DNA from: Verrucomicrobiia bacterium | GTDB taxonomy: Bacteria; Verrucomicrobiota; Verrucomicrobiia; Limisphaerales; JAYPXF01 | Reading direction: 5' to 3' | Assembly (NCBI GenBank): GCA_016779125.1 | Contig: JADHOF010000004.1 | Span: forward strand, 1-44,138 | DNA: 44,138 nucleotides | In this document: one piece after another, positions 1 through 6,709 of the stretch | How the letters are laid out: each line of letters starts with the position of its first letter | Numbering within the stretch: the stretch's first letter is position 1 | The notes under the pieces: generated by a model | The model's input: the letters and a program-made list of their open reading frames with translations, nothing else | Told to the model about the DNA's origin: nothing | Database searches by the model: none | Translations under genes and position numbers: made by a program

Positions 1-458
1 AGGAGGCCACCCGCGTGCCTATGTCGATGATCGTGCCCGGACTCACCCGGGCCGGGCAGGTGTGCGATCGACCCGTCGGCCTGATCGACCTTTATCCGAC
101 CTTGATCGAACTGTGCGGACTGAAGCCCAAACCTGAACTCTTTGGCCGCAGCTTGGCCCCCCTGCTGAAGCACCCCGGGGCCGAGTGGCCCCATCCCGCC
201 CTGACCACGCACGGTCGCCTGAATCACGCACTGAGGGACGACCGATACCGTTTCATCCGCTACGCGAACGGGGACCAGGAACTCTACGACCATCAGTCCG
301 ACCCGATGGAATACACGAACCTCGCCACCACGGAGGCGGGCAGGAAAGTGATCTCGCGCCTGTCCGAATGGCTGCCCAAGACCGACGTGCCGGAAGCCCC
401 GTCCGAGTCGAAGGGCAGGAAGTCTGCCTCCCCGAAAAAGAAGAAGGGGAAGAAGTAA
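1..458 (+). CDS. Sulfatase, C-terminal fragment (5' end outside window)
   Basis: The reading frame is open from the first bases and ends at TAA 456-458, so only about the last 150 residues are present. The fragment opens with EATRVPM, which resembles the stretch before the C-terminal part of iduronate-2-sulfatase/choline-sulfatase-like enzymes, followed by a VGLIDLYPTLIELCGL segment and an ELYDHQSDPMEYTNLA segment, both typical of this family. The catalytic formylglycine motif lies upstream and cannot be checked. The last 20 residues are Lys/Ser-rich (KKKKGKK end), probably a disordered tail. By family, such enzymes hydrolyse sulfate esters of polysaccharides outside the cytoplasm; the substrate is unknown. 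The apparent ATG at 15 is internal. Confidence 0.85.
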   Translation, partial: EATRVPMSMIVPGLTRAGQVCDRPVGLIDLYPTLIELCGLKPKPELFGRSLAPLLKHPGAEWPHPALTTHGRLNHALRDDRYRFIRYANGDQELYDHQSDPMEYTNLATTEAGRKVISRLSEWLPKTDVPEAPSESKGRKSASPKKKKGKK

Positions 459-462
459 TCCC

Positions 463-825
463 TCAGCGGCGATCCAGCGGGGCCGTCGTGATCAGATAGT
501 CCGTCACCGGTTTGCCGCCGATGAGGTGTTCTTGGATGATTCGTTCCAGGACCTCCTCGGTGCACGAGTGATACCAGCTTCCTTCGGGATAAACGACCGC
601 CACGGGGCCGCGCTCACAGAGCTGCAGGCAGTTCGCCTTCGTGCGGAAAACCTGCGCCCCAGGGCCGACCAGATTCAGTTCCTTCAAGCGCCGCTTGAGG
701 TAGTCCCATGCCGCGATGGAGGCCGTCTTGTCGCAACACTTGGGCTTCGTCTGGTCGGCGCAGAGGAAGATGTGGCGGCGATAGGATTCCACGCCAAGCG
801 AGCGAGCGATTTCGGGAAGGTTCAT
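463..825 (-). CDS. (2Fe-2S) ferredoxin, thioredoxin-like fold
   Basis: A 120-residue protein starting MNLPEIARS. It has a Cys cluster [12 protein letters not shown] near residues 25-36 and a second pair NCLQLC near 70-75, followed by [12 protein letters not shown]. This arrangement fits the thioredoxin-like [2Fe-2S] ferredoxins, which carry one cluster and act as small electron carriers. The frame continues upstream of this ATG, but that part is the antisense shadow of the neighbouring gene; the ATG at 823-825 lies 5 nt after the stop of the SixA-like gene, so the two are probably co-transcribed. The redox partner is not evident from the context. Confidence 0.85.
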   Translation of the reverse strand: MNLPEIARSLGVESYRRHIFLCADQTKPKCCDKTASIAAWDYLKRRLKELNLVGPGAQVFRTKANCLQLCERGPVAVVYPEGSWYHSCTEEVLERIIQEHLIGGKPVTDYLITTAPLDRR

Positions 826-830
826 CAGGT

Positions 831-1301
831 TCAGATTCCCAACTGCTGGGGGGTCACGTGATAGAGCAGCCGCCCGTGCCGCCCGTCCGTGGTTCGGATG
901 CCGACGCAGGCCCCTTTCGCCATGCTGAACGCGCCCGGAGCGCTCATCGTGAGAAGCGAGCGGACGCGTTCGGAGAGGGTGGGCTCGTGGCCGACGAGGA
1001 GAATGTCTTTTCCGGTCAACTGCCCCAACCAATGGTGAAAGTCCTCCAAACCCGTGGAATTCAGGAGGGCACCCGTGAACTGCGGCGGCGGGTACGGCAT
1101 GTTCAGCTCCGCCAGGAGGACCCCGGATGTCTGCCGCGCCCGAATCAGCGGACTCGTGTAGGCCGCTTCAAATTGCACGCCTGCGGCTCGCAGGAAACGT
1201 CCCATCGCCCGCGCCTGCTCAAACCCGGCCCGGGAAAGCTCCCGCTTTTCATCGTCCGCGTGGTCGCGAGCGTCCCCGTGTCTGACAAGGTGAAGTCTCA
1301 T
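831..1301 (-). CDS. sixA: SixA-like phosphohistidine phosphatase
   Basis: A 156-residue protein of the histidine phosphatase superfamily. It begins [11 protein letters not shown], so the catalytic His is residue 8 in the LVRHG motif; the second conserved motif LLVGHEP is at 101-107 with His105. Length and the short N-terminus match SixA, which dephosphorylates phosphohistidine in phosphorelay domains in Escherichia coli; whether this one does the same is inference. The ATG at 1299-1301 is chosen because the motif begins directly there; the frame stays open much further upstream only because it runs antisense to the next gene. It is first in a two-gene unit with the ferredoxin. Confidence 0.85.
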   Translation of the reverse strand: MRLHLVRHGDARDHADDEKRELSRAGFEQARAMGRFLRAAGVQFEAAYTSPLIRARQTSGVLLAELNMPYPPPQFTGALLNSTGLEDFHHWLGQLTGKDILLVGHEPTLSERVRSLLTMSAPGAFSMAKGACVGIRTTDGRHGRLLYHVTPQQLGI

Positions 1302-1512
1302 TTCAGTCGGATGGCTCCAACGATAGACGACACGCTTCGCGGTTGAAATCCGGTTTTTGAAAATCCGCAAGGCGGCACGATAGGAAACATATTTTTCGAT
1401 CTGAGACAGGTCCTCCGACGGTGGGTCAACGGCACAATAGCCTTGCACCTGAGATCCTTGAATGGAGACTTCCCCGCGTTTCCAGCCGGGTCCTGTCCGG
1501 ATGGTTGTCGAT

Positions 1513-2454
1513 ATGAGCAGCGAAGCCAAATGCCCGTGTAGTTCCTGTGGGGGAAACATTTCTTTCCCGGCGGAAGCTGCGGGCATCATGGTGAACTGTC
1601 CGCACTGCGGGCAGGAAACCTTCCTGGCCGCGTTCGAGGATGATGCCGAGGAGGACGACGCCGTGGTCGTGGCTCCCACCGTCATGGCACCTCCGGCCGC
1701 TGCAGCCGCGCCGCCACCCCCTCCGCCTCCCCCGCCGAAACCGAAGATCGGTGCGGGTGCCCGTACGACTGGCAAGGGCGGCCCGCCGCCACCACCCCCT
1801 CCCCCTCCGCCATCGACCCTAAAGGCGAGCGCGAAGCCACCGCCGCCACCGCCCGGAGCCCGTCGCAAGTCCGGCAACCTGGCCGTGTCGAAAGCCGGTG
1901 TCGGCGGCGGGCGCAAGATTCACAACGAGCAACTCGGCATCAAGGCCTTGTGGGAAGACGAGGAAGAGAAACTTCTCGCCCATGAGCGGCGCTGCCCGGA
2001 GTGCGGAAAAAAATATTTCGTTGGCGCGAAGTTCTGCCCGGTCTGCGACTACGTGGTCGCGGGCTGGTTGCGATGGTTGCGCCGATTGGGTTGGACGGTG
2101 GTGCTGGCCTTGGCGGTCACCGCCGTCTGGAACTACCGCCGGGTATTCCCCCCCGCCCCCGACGCGGCCGCGGGTCCGGTGAAGACGGGTGTCGAGATCG
2201 TCAGCCACGCCCTGCAGCGCGAAAAAAACGGCGCGCTTCGCTACATTCGCGGCGGCGTGACCAACCATTCCCCCGTGGATCTTTTCTACGTGAAGGTCGA
2301 GTTCGATCTAGTGGACGGCAACGGCCAGATCCTTGGCGTCGCCATGGATCAGAACGCGGTGGTTTCCAGCAACGCGTTCTGGAATTTCAAGGCGATGGTT
2401 TTTGACGACGGGGCCACAGCCTACCGCAATCCGCGTATCTCCGCCGTCCGTTGA
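1513..2454 (+). CDS. Proline-rich membrane protein with two zinc ribbons and an FxLYD-like domain
   Basis: About 313 residues. The N-terminus carries a zinc-ribbon-like Cys set (C7, C9, C12, then CPHC at 29-32). An acidic stretch and a low-complexity linker follow, with uninterrupted runs of 9, 10 and 6 prolines (codons 1711-1737, 1783-1812, 1837-1854). A second zinc ribbon (CPEC...CPVC) directly precedes one transmembrane helix (WTVVLALAVTAVW). The C-terminal 90 residues (VTNHSPVDLFYVKVEFDLVD...) resemble the FxLYD domain, a small beta-sandwich often found after a single membrane helix. Topology would be cytoplasmic ribbons and an outside FxLYD domain. In-frame ATGs at 1462 and 1501 are alternative starts; none has a clear Shine-Dalgarno. 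Function unknown. Confidence 0.75.
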   Translation: MSSEAKCPCSSCGGNISFPAEAAGIMVNCPHCGQETFLAAFEDDAEEDDAVVVAPTVMAPPAAAAAPPPPPPPPPKPKIGAGARTTGKGGPPPPPPPPPPSTLKASAKPPPPPPGARRKSGNLAVSKAGVGGGRKIHNEQLGIKALWEDEEEKLLAHERRCPECGKKYFVGAKFCPVCDYVVAGWLRWLRRLGWTVVLALAVTAVWNYRRVFPPAPDAAAGPVKTGVEIVSHALQREKNGALRYIRGGVTNHSPVDLFYVKVEFDLVDGNGQILGVAMDQNAVVSSNAFWNFKAMVFDDGATAYRNPRISAVR

Positions 2455-2478
2455 TGGGAGCGCTCCCGCGCGGCGGGG

Positions 2479-3009
2479 TCACATCCCTTGAATCACCGGA
2501 TGCATGGGCCCGAGGTCCGGATCTTCCAGCGCCATCTTCTTCAGCACCCCTGTCTCGCGTTTGTCTCCGGAGGTGCGAAAGGCGCGTTCCAGCCAGGACT
2601 TCGCCTCGGCGAGGCGTCCCATCTGACAGGCGTAGCAGGCGAGGTTGTAGGGGATGAGAGGTTGTTCGGGGAAAAGCTTCGCGGCGGGATACAGCACCTG
2701 CCAGGCCGTCTCCAGAGACCCGCCGGGCATGCGCCGGGTGGCGTAGGCGCGGTGAATCCAACCGGATTCGAGAAATGGCGCGGCCTCGACGAGCGCGTTG
2801 GCCGCGTCCCGGCCCGCCTCCCAGCTCTCCAAGGCGGCACAGGCGGCCCAAAGAATCTCGAGCGCGTGCGGATGACTTTGATGATCCGTGGAGATGCTCT
2901 CCAGCTCGCCGAGGGCGGATTCGGGATCACCCAGCTCCAACCAGCCCTCCGCCGAGGACGCGTAGTGCGAATCCGGAGGAGGAATGGGTTCGATGGGCGG
3001 AGTCTTCAC
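2479..3009 (-). CDS. Tetratricopeptide-repeat protein
   Basis: A 176-residue, mostly helical protein. Segments such as EGWLELGDPESALGELESI (about 20-38), WAACAALESWEAGRDAANALVEAAP and LACYACQMGRLAEAKSWLERAF (about 130-150) read as TPR helix pairs with the usual small/large residue pattern. No signal peptide or enzyme motif is seen. It starts with GTG whose last two bases lie in the TGA of the upstream DUF5069 gene (GTGA overlap), which implies translational coupling. TPR proteins of this size usually act as scaffolds; the partner is unknown but may be the coupled gene product. Confidence 0.8.
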   Translation of the reverse strand: MKTPPIEPIPPPDSHYASSAEGWLELGDPESALGELESISTDHQSHPHALEILWAACAALESWEAGRDAANALVEAAPFLESGWIHRAYATRRMPGGSLETAWQVLYPAAKLFPEQPLIPYNLACYACQMGRLAEAKSWLERAFRTSGDKRETGVLKKMALEDPDLGPMHPVIQGM

Positions 3010-3530
3010 GACTTGGGGGAGGACTTGAGAAAGGCGACAATCGCCGCGTCGTCGTCTCCCGCCGCCTGAACGGCCTGAAGAAAATCCGCGAGGTGAACGC
3101 CGTGACGACGGAGAAACGGGCGGTCACCGCCGCAGCCGTACATCAGTTCGGGGGGCAGTTCGCCGCGAAGCTTCGCCCGGGCCTTCGCAATGATGCGCGG
3201 CAACCAGGCGATGCCATCAAGCTCGGCGGCCTTGGCCGGGAACTCATCCGGGGAGCGGGTGACGCCGCTGGTCTTCCCCCCTTGTTCGTTCAGAAAATAC
3301 GACCTCCGAACCGCCGTGACCAACAGCACCGTCTCGAAGGAGGGATCACCGCTGTGGCTGTAGTCTTCCACATAGTCAAAAAGCTCCTGCGCACCACAGC
3401 CGATTCCATCGAGGAAGTCCTGCTCATCCGCCTCCAGGAAACGCGTCGCGTCACGGGCTCCGGCCCGACACCGCTTCACGGCCTCCGCAAACACCTGACG
3501 GAAACGGTCCGGCCATTCGTATGGGTTCAT
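3006..3530 (-). CDS. DUF5069 domain-containing protein
   Basis: A 174-residue soluble protein recognised as DUF5069 from its overall sequence (YEWPDRFRQVFAEAVKRCRAG at the start, an AAELDGIAWLPRIIAKARAKLRG segment and a GCGGDRPFLRRHGV segment). The biochemical role of the family is not known to me. The ATG at 3528-3530 is used here; a GTG two codons upstream (3534-3536) is spaced about 9 nt from an AGGTGA that could serve as ribosome binding site, so it may be the real start. It sits between the glutathione peroxidase (stop only a few bases upstream) and the TPR gene (overlapping), forming one operon. Confidence 0.8.
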   Translation of the reverse strand: MNPYEWPDRFRQVFAEAVKRCRAGARDATRFLEADEQDFLDGIGCGAQELFDYVEDYSHSGDPSFETVLLVTAVRRSYFLNEQGGKTSGVTRSPDEFPAKAAELDGIAWLPRIIAKARAKLRGELPPELMYGCGGDRPFLRRHGVHLADFLQAVQAAGDDDAAIVAFLKSSPKS

Positions 3531-3537
3531 TGACACG

Positions 3538-4068
3538 TTATTTTGTCACCTGCTTGATCGCCGCCAACAGTTCTTGATCGTCGGGTTCCACGTCCGAGGT
3601 GAACCGTTTGGCCACCTTGCCATCCGGCCCGACCAGGATCTTTTCGAAATTCCATCCGACAGGATCTCCCCCGGCTGTCAGCATCGAGTAGAGCGGGTGC
3701 TGCCCCTTGCCGGGCGCGATGCGGATCTTTTCCGTCAACGGGAACGTGACGCCGAAATTCTTTTTGCAGAAAGCCGCGATCTCTTTTGGCGCGGCGGGTT
3801 CCTGTCCGCCGAAGTCGTTGCAAGGCACGCCGACCACGACCAGTCCCTTGTCCTTCATCTGCTGATGCAGCATCTGCAGTCCGCGATACTGACCGGTGTA
3901 GCCGCATTCCGACGCCACGTTCACGAACAGCACCGCCCGGCCCTTGAAGCTTTTGAGATCCAGCGCCTTGCCGTTGAGCGCGCCGATGGTGATGTCGTGC
4001 ACGGTGTCGGCGGCCGTGACGACGCCGACAAGCGCGAGGGTGACGAGAAAGAATGAGAGCGTCTTCAC
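3538..4068 (-). CDS. Exported glutathione peroxidase family protein
   Basis: A 176-residue thiol peroxidase of the glutathione peroxidase family. A hydrophobic signal peptide (MKTLSFFLVTLALVGVVTAA) precedes the mature enzyme, so it should act outside the cytoplasm. The catalytic set is visible: Cys55 in VASECGYT, Gln89 in NDFGGQEP, and Trp139-Asn140 in GWNFEK. Cysteine rather than selenocysteine is used. Most bacterial members reduce hydroperoxides with thioredoxin-like donors rather than glutathione; that part is family knowledge. The start is GTG at 4066-4068. A good -35 box lies just upstream. It leads the GPx-DUF5069-TPR operon and is divergent from ruvC. Confidence 0.88.
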   Translation of the reverse strand: MKTLSFFLVTLALVGVVTAADTVHDITIGALNGKALDLKSFKGRAVLFVNVASECGYTGQYRGLQMLHQQMKDKGLVVVGVPCNDFGGQEPAAPKEIAAFCKKNFGVTFPLTEKIRIAPGKGQHPLYSMLTAGGDPVGWNFEKILVGPDGKVAKRFTSDVEPDDQELLAAIKQVTK

Positions 4069-4074
4069 AAGGCG

Positions 4075-4103
4075 GAATATTTGCGGGCGACGGGAAATGT
4101 CAA
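4075..4103 (-). promoter_or_regulatory. Candidate sigma70-type promoter for the GPx operon
   Basis: On the minus strand a perfect TTGACA (plus positions 4098-4103) is followed after 16 nt by AATATT (4076-4081), four of six matches to the consensus -10. Transcription would begin within a few bases of the GTG start at 4068, giving a leaderless or nearly leaderless transcript. This is a visual match only. Confidence 0.35.
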
Positions 4104-4170
4104 CGCTTCCTATGTTGCTTCAAACAGAATCGCCTTGGCGCATTCGGCCCCGCCGACCAGCATTGCCGTG

Positions 4171-4770
4171 ATGGGCATCACCGCGAAACAGTTCGCCGAA
4201 CTCGAGGCGCGTTCCCGCAAACGCAGCGGCGGAGGGACGGCGACGCCCGCCTTGAAAGCCAGCCTGGTCGACACGGTCATCATCGGAGTCGACCCCTCAC
4301 TGCGCGGCACAGGATACGGTGTGATTCGTGTCGGCCGTGTTCGTCACGAAGTCCTCGCGGAGGGCACCATCAAATGTCCGACCACCTGGGAGCAGTCGCG
4401 GTGCCTGTTGAAGATCGCCACCGAATTGCGGGACGTGATCGCCAAGACCCATCCAAGCGCCTGTGCCGTGGAAGGCGTCTTCTTCGCACAAAATCTGAAG
4501 ACCGCGATCATCATGGGCGCGGCACGCGGGGCGGCATTGGTGGCGCTTGCCGAAGGAGGCATCGAGATTCACGAGATCGCCACCCGCAAGGTGAAGCAGG
4601 CGATTGTCGGCTATGGAGGTGCCCAGAAATCGGCCGTCGCGAAGATGGTGCAGAGCATGTTGCATCTCCCCAAACCGCCCGAACCCGACGCCGCCGACGC
4701 CCTCGCTCTGGCGATCACCTACGCTCACGAACACGGCCGCCCACAATTGAAACCCCGCAAGAAGATCTGA
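4171..4770 (+). CDS. ruvC: Crossover junction endodeoxyribonuclease RuvC
   Basis: A 199-residue Holliday junction resolvase, which cuts four-way DNA junctions at the end of homologous recombination together with RuvAB. The four acidic catalytic residues are visible: Asp41 in GVDPSLRGTGYG, Glu101 in AVEGVFFAQN, and Asp173 and Asp176 in PEPDAADALA. The enzyme is longer than typical RuvC (about 170 residues) because of a basic N-terminal extension of about 33 residues ahead of the first strand. The ATG at 4171 is chosen; the frame is open upstream to 4081 but that region has poor coding character. No ruvA or ruvB is adjacent. Confidence 0.93.
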   Translation: MGITAKQFAELEARSRKRSGGGTATPALKASLVDTVIIGVDPSLRGTGYGVIRVGRVRHEVLAEGTIKCPTTWEQSRCLLKIATELRDVIAKTHPSACAVEGVFFAQNLKTAIIMGAARGAALVALAEGGIEIHEIATRKVKQAIVGYGGAQKSAVAKMVQSMLHLPKPPEPDAADALALAITYAHEHGRPQLKPRKKI

Positions 4771-4777
4771 TTCGTCC

Positions 4778-4861
4778 TCCGCAAATTCGTAATCGAATCG
4801 TAATCGTCCGTTCCGAACCCCGCCTGCCCGCGCATTGAATTGGAAATCCTCGGTCCGGAGC
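4778..4861. repeat. Intergenic element with CGTAAT repeats, copy 1
   Basis: The gap between ruvC and the sialidase-like gene contains CGTAATCG twice (4788-4795 and 4799-4806), followed by a GC-rich stretch, a TTGAATTGGAAATCC stretch and CCGGAGC. The same order of parts, inverted, occurs at 13662-13751. Two loosely similar copies in one window suggest a dispersed intergenic element. Confidence 0.4.
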
Positions 4862-4875
4862 CCACACTTGCTCCC

Positions 4876-6492
4876 ATGCGATCAATTCGACTCCTTCTCA
4901 TCGCGATGTTGCTCTTCGCGATGAACCTTCCCGCCGCCGAGACCCCCATCCTGAAAACGGGCGCCAAGCTGTTCACGGACCGCGACTACCTGCTCACCGA
5001 AGCGCCTTCGCTGCTGCTTGGAAAACGGTTTCTCCTTACGAGCATCGAGGGATATGAGATGCGGTGCGAGAAGCCCGGCGACCTGTTTGTGATGACCTTG
5101 AGCCAGCCGCATTCCGCCAATCAACAGCAGGCACTCAAGGACATGGGCTTCAGCCGGATCACCACGCCGGAGTTTCAGCTGTTCCCCGGCGAGATCAACC
5201 GCGTCTTCGCATATCGCAAGACTCTCAAGACCGGCGACCAGCTGAAATTCTCCAAGCTCGCGTTTCCCGTCCTTGGAGAAGGACTCGATGTGAAGCTGAT
5301 CGCGGAGCGCGGCAAGCCGGCCCCGAAACGGGAGACTCCCGATGAAGCCCGGAGCCGCATCGCGAGGCATGAGCAGATCGCCGAAGCCGCGTTGGTGCCG
5401 CCGCAGCCGAACATCTCGCCGCTGCCGGACTATGACTACGACCGGCTTGACTACGGCATGACCATCGGCATTGAACGCACACCCGGCGGCCGGCTCTGGG
5501 CGTGCTGGGTCGCGGGCGGCGACAGCCCGGACGCCTTCTTCGTCCTCGCAAGCAGCGATGACAACGGGGAATCGTGGTCGAAGCCCCGGATGGTGCTCGA
5601 CTCACACGACCCAAAGCTGCCCCGAAAACGCAGCATCCTGGTCGGCAATCTCTGGACCGATCCGCTCGGCCGGCTCTGGCTGATCTTCGATCAATCCATG
5701 GACATGTTCGACGGCCGCGCCGGCGTTTGGGCGACGATCTGCGAAAACCCCGACGCCGCCACGCCGAGTTGGTCCCCACCGCGCCGCATCTGGCATGGCG
5801 TCACCTTGAACAAACCAAGCGTGTTGTCCGGCGGCGAATGGATGCTGCCCGTCTCGCTCGATCAACGCGGCGGCTTCGGTCCCTTCAAGGGCTGTTTCGC
5901 GGAACTCGATCCGTTTCGCGGCGCGAACGTGTTTGTGTCCACCGACGCCGGCAAGACGTGGGAACGGCGCGGCAAGGCCGTGTTTCCGAATCCCGATTGG
6001 CATGAGCACATGATCATCGAGCGCCGTGACGGCAGTCTCTGGATGCTGGCCCGCACCCGCACAGGCATCATGGAGTCGGTCTCCGCCGACGGCGGCCACA
6101 CCTGGAGCGCACCGGTCGATTCGGACATCAAACATCCGAACGCGCGCTTTCATATCCGCCGCCTCCGCTCCGGACGCCTGTTGCTGATCAAACACGGGGA
6201 TCAGATTGACACCCACGCGGGGCGCGTTCAATTGAGCGCCTGGCTCTCCGAGGATGACGGCAGGTCGTGGCGCGGCGGACTGGTGCTCGACGAACGCACG
6301 GGCGTTTCCTATCCCGACGGTCTACAGGCGGCGGACGGCACGCTCTACATCTCCTACGACCGCAATCGCTCGGTCAATGGCGAGATCCTCCTCGCCCGCT
6401 TCACGGAAAAAGACATCCTGGCCAAACGCCTCGTCAGCGCGGATTCCAAACTGAAGCTGCTCATCAGCCGCCCCATGGCAAAACGGAAATAG
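4876..6492 (+). CDS. Exported sialidase-like BNR/Asp-box protein
   Basis: A 538-residue protein with an N-terminal signal peptide (MRSIRLLLIAMLLFAMNLPAAE). After a first domain of about 150 residues of unknown type come four Asp-box motifs (S-x-D-x-G-x-x-W): SSDDNGESWS, STDAGKTWER, SADGGHTWSA and SEDDGRSWRG, the hallmark of the six-bladed sialidase propeller. Family members cleave or bind terminal sugars such as sialic acid; I could not identify a full set of catalytic Arg/Tyr/Glu residues by eye, so activity is uncertain. The ATG at 4876 is preferred over an in-frame TTG at 4840 because the signal peptide starts there. A neighbouring polysaccharide-degrading context is given by the sulfatases in the window. 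Confidence 0.82.
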   Translation: MRSIRLLLIAMLLFAMNLPAAETPILKTGAKLFTDRDYLLTEAPSLLLGKRFLLTSIEGYEMRCEKPGDLFVMTLSQPHSANQQQALKDMGFSRITTPEFQLFPGEINRVFAYRKTLKTGDQLKFSKLAFPVLGEGLDVKLIAERGKPAPKRETPDEARSRIARHEQIAEAALVPPQPNISPLPDYDYDRLDYGMTIGIERTPGGRLWACWVAGGDSPDAFFVLASSDDNGESWSKPRMVLDSHDPKLPRKRSILVGNLWTDPLGRLWLIFDQSMDMFDGRAGVWATICENPDAATPSWSPPRRIWHGVTLNKPSVLSGGEWMLPVSLDQRGGFGPFKGCFAELDPFRGANVFVSTDAGKTWERRGKAVFPNPDWHEHMIIERRDGSLWMLARTRTGIMESVSADGGHTWSAPVDSDIKHPNARFHIRRLRSGRLLLIKHGDQIDTHAGRVQLSAWLSEDDGRSWRGGLVLDERTGVSYPDGLQAADGTLYISYDRNRSVNGEILLARFTEKDILAKRLVSADSKLKLLISRPMAKRK

Positions 6493-6656
6493 CGGCAACA
6501 GGCCGATGATTTTGGGTCAGGAAACATTTTTATTCATTTGTCGTAATATTTTGACAAGCGCCAACTACGACCCAGTTCTGCAGTGACCGATTTCGCGCCC
6601 GCCTCAGGGCAGGAGCCGCATAAAGTAATGCTTCACGTGTGGATCTGCGCGGGGGG

Positions 6657-6672
6657 CCGCCGGCAACGGCGG
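6657..6672. other. Short GC-rich hairpin in the convergent gap
   Basis: CCGCCG and CGGCGG pair perfectly around a GCAA (GNRA-type) tetraloop, in the 217-bp gap between two converging genes. There is no U-tract on either strand, so intrinsic termination is doubtful; the rest of the gap holds only an AT-rich patch at 6510-6555 with no supported gene. Confidence 0.35.
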
Positions 6673-6709
6673 TTCCTACCGCAATCCCTGAAAAATGACC
6701 CGGAAAACG

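Noticed and set aside
1302-1916. Long minus-strand open frame rich in glycine upstream of the SixA-like gene
   Set aside because: It is the antisense image of the polyproline-coding region (GGN opposite CCN) and shows no domain; the SixA-like start is at 1301.
6551-6579. TTGACA on the plus strand in the AT-rich patch after the sialidase-like gene
   Set aside because: No acceptable -10 at proper spacing and no plus-strand gene downstream; the flanking genes converge here.
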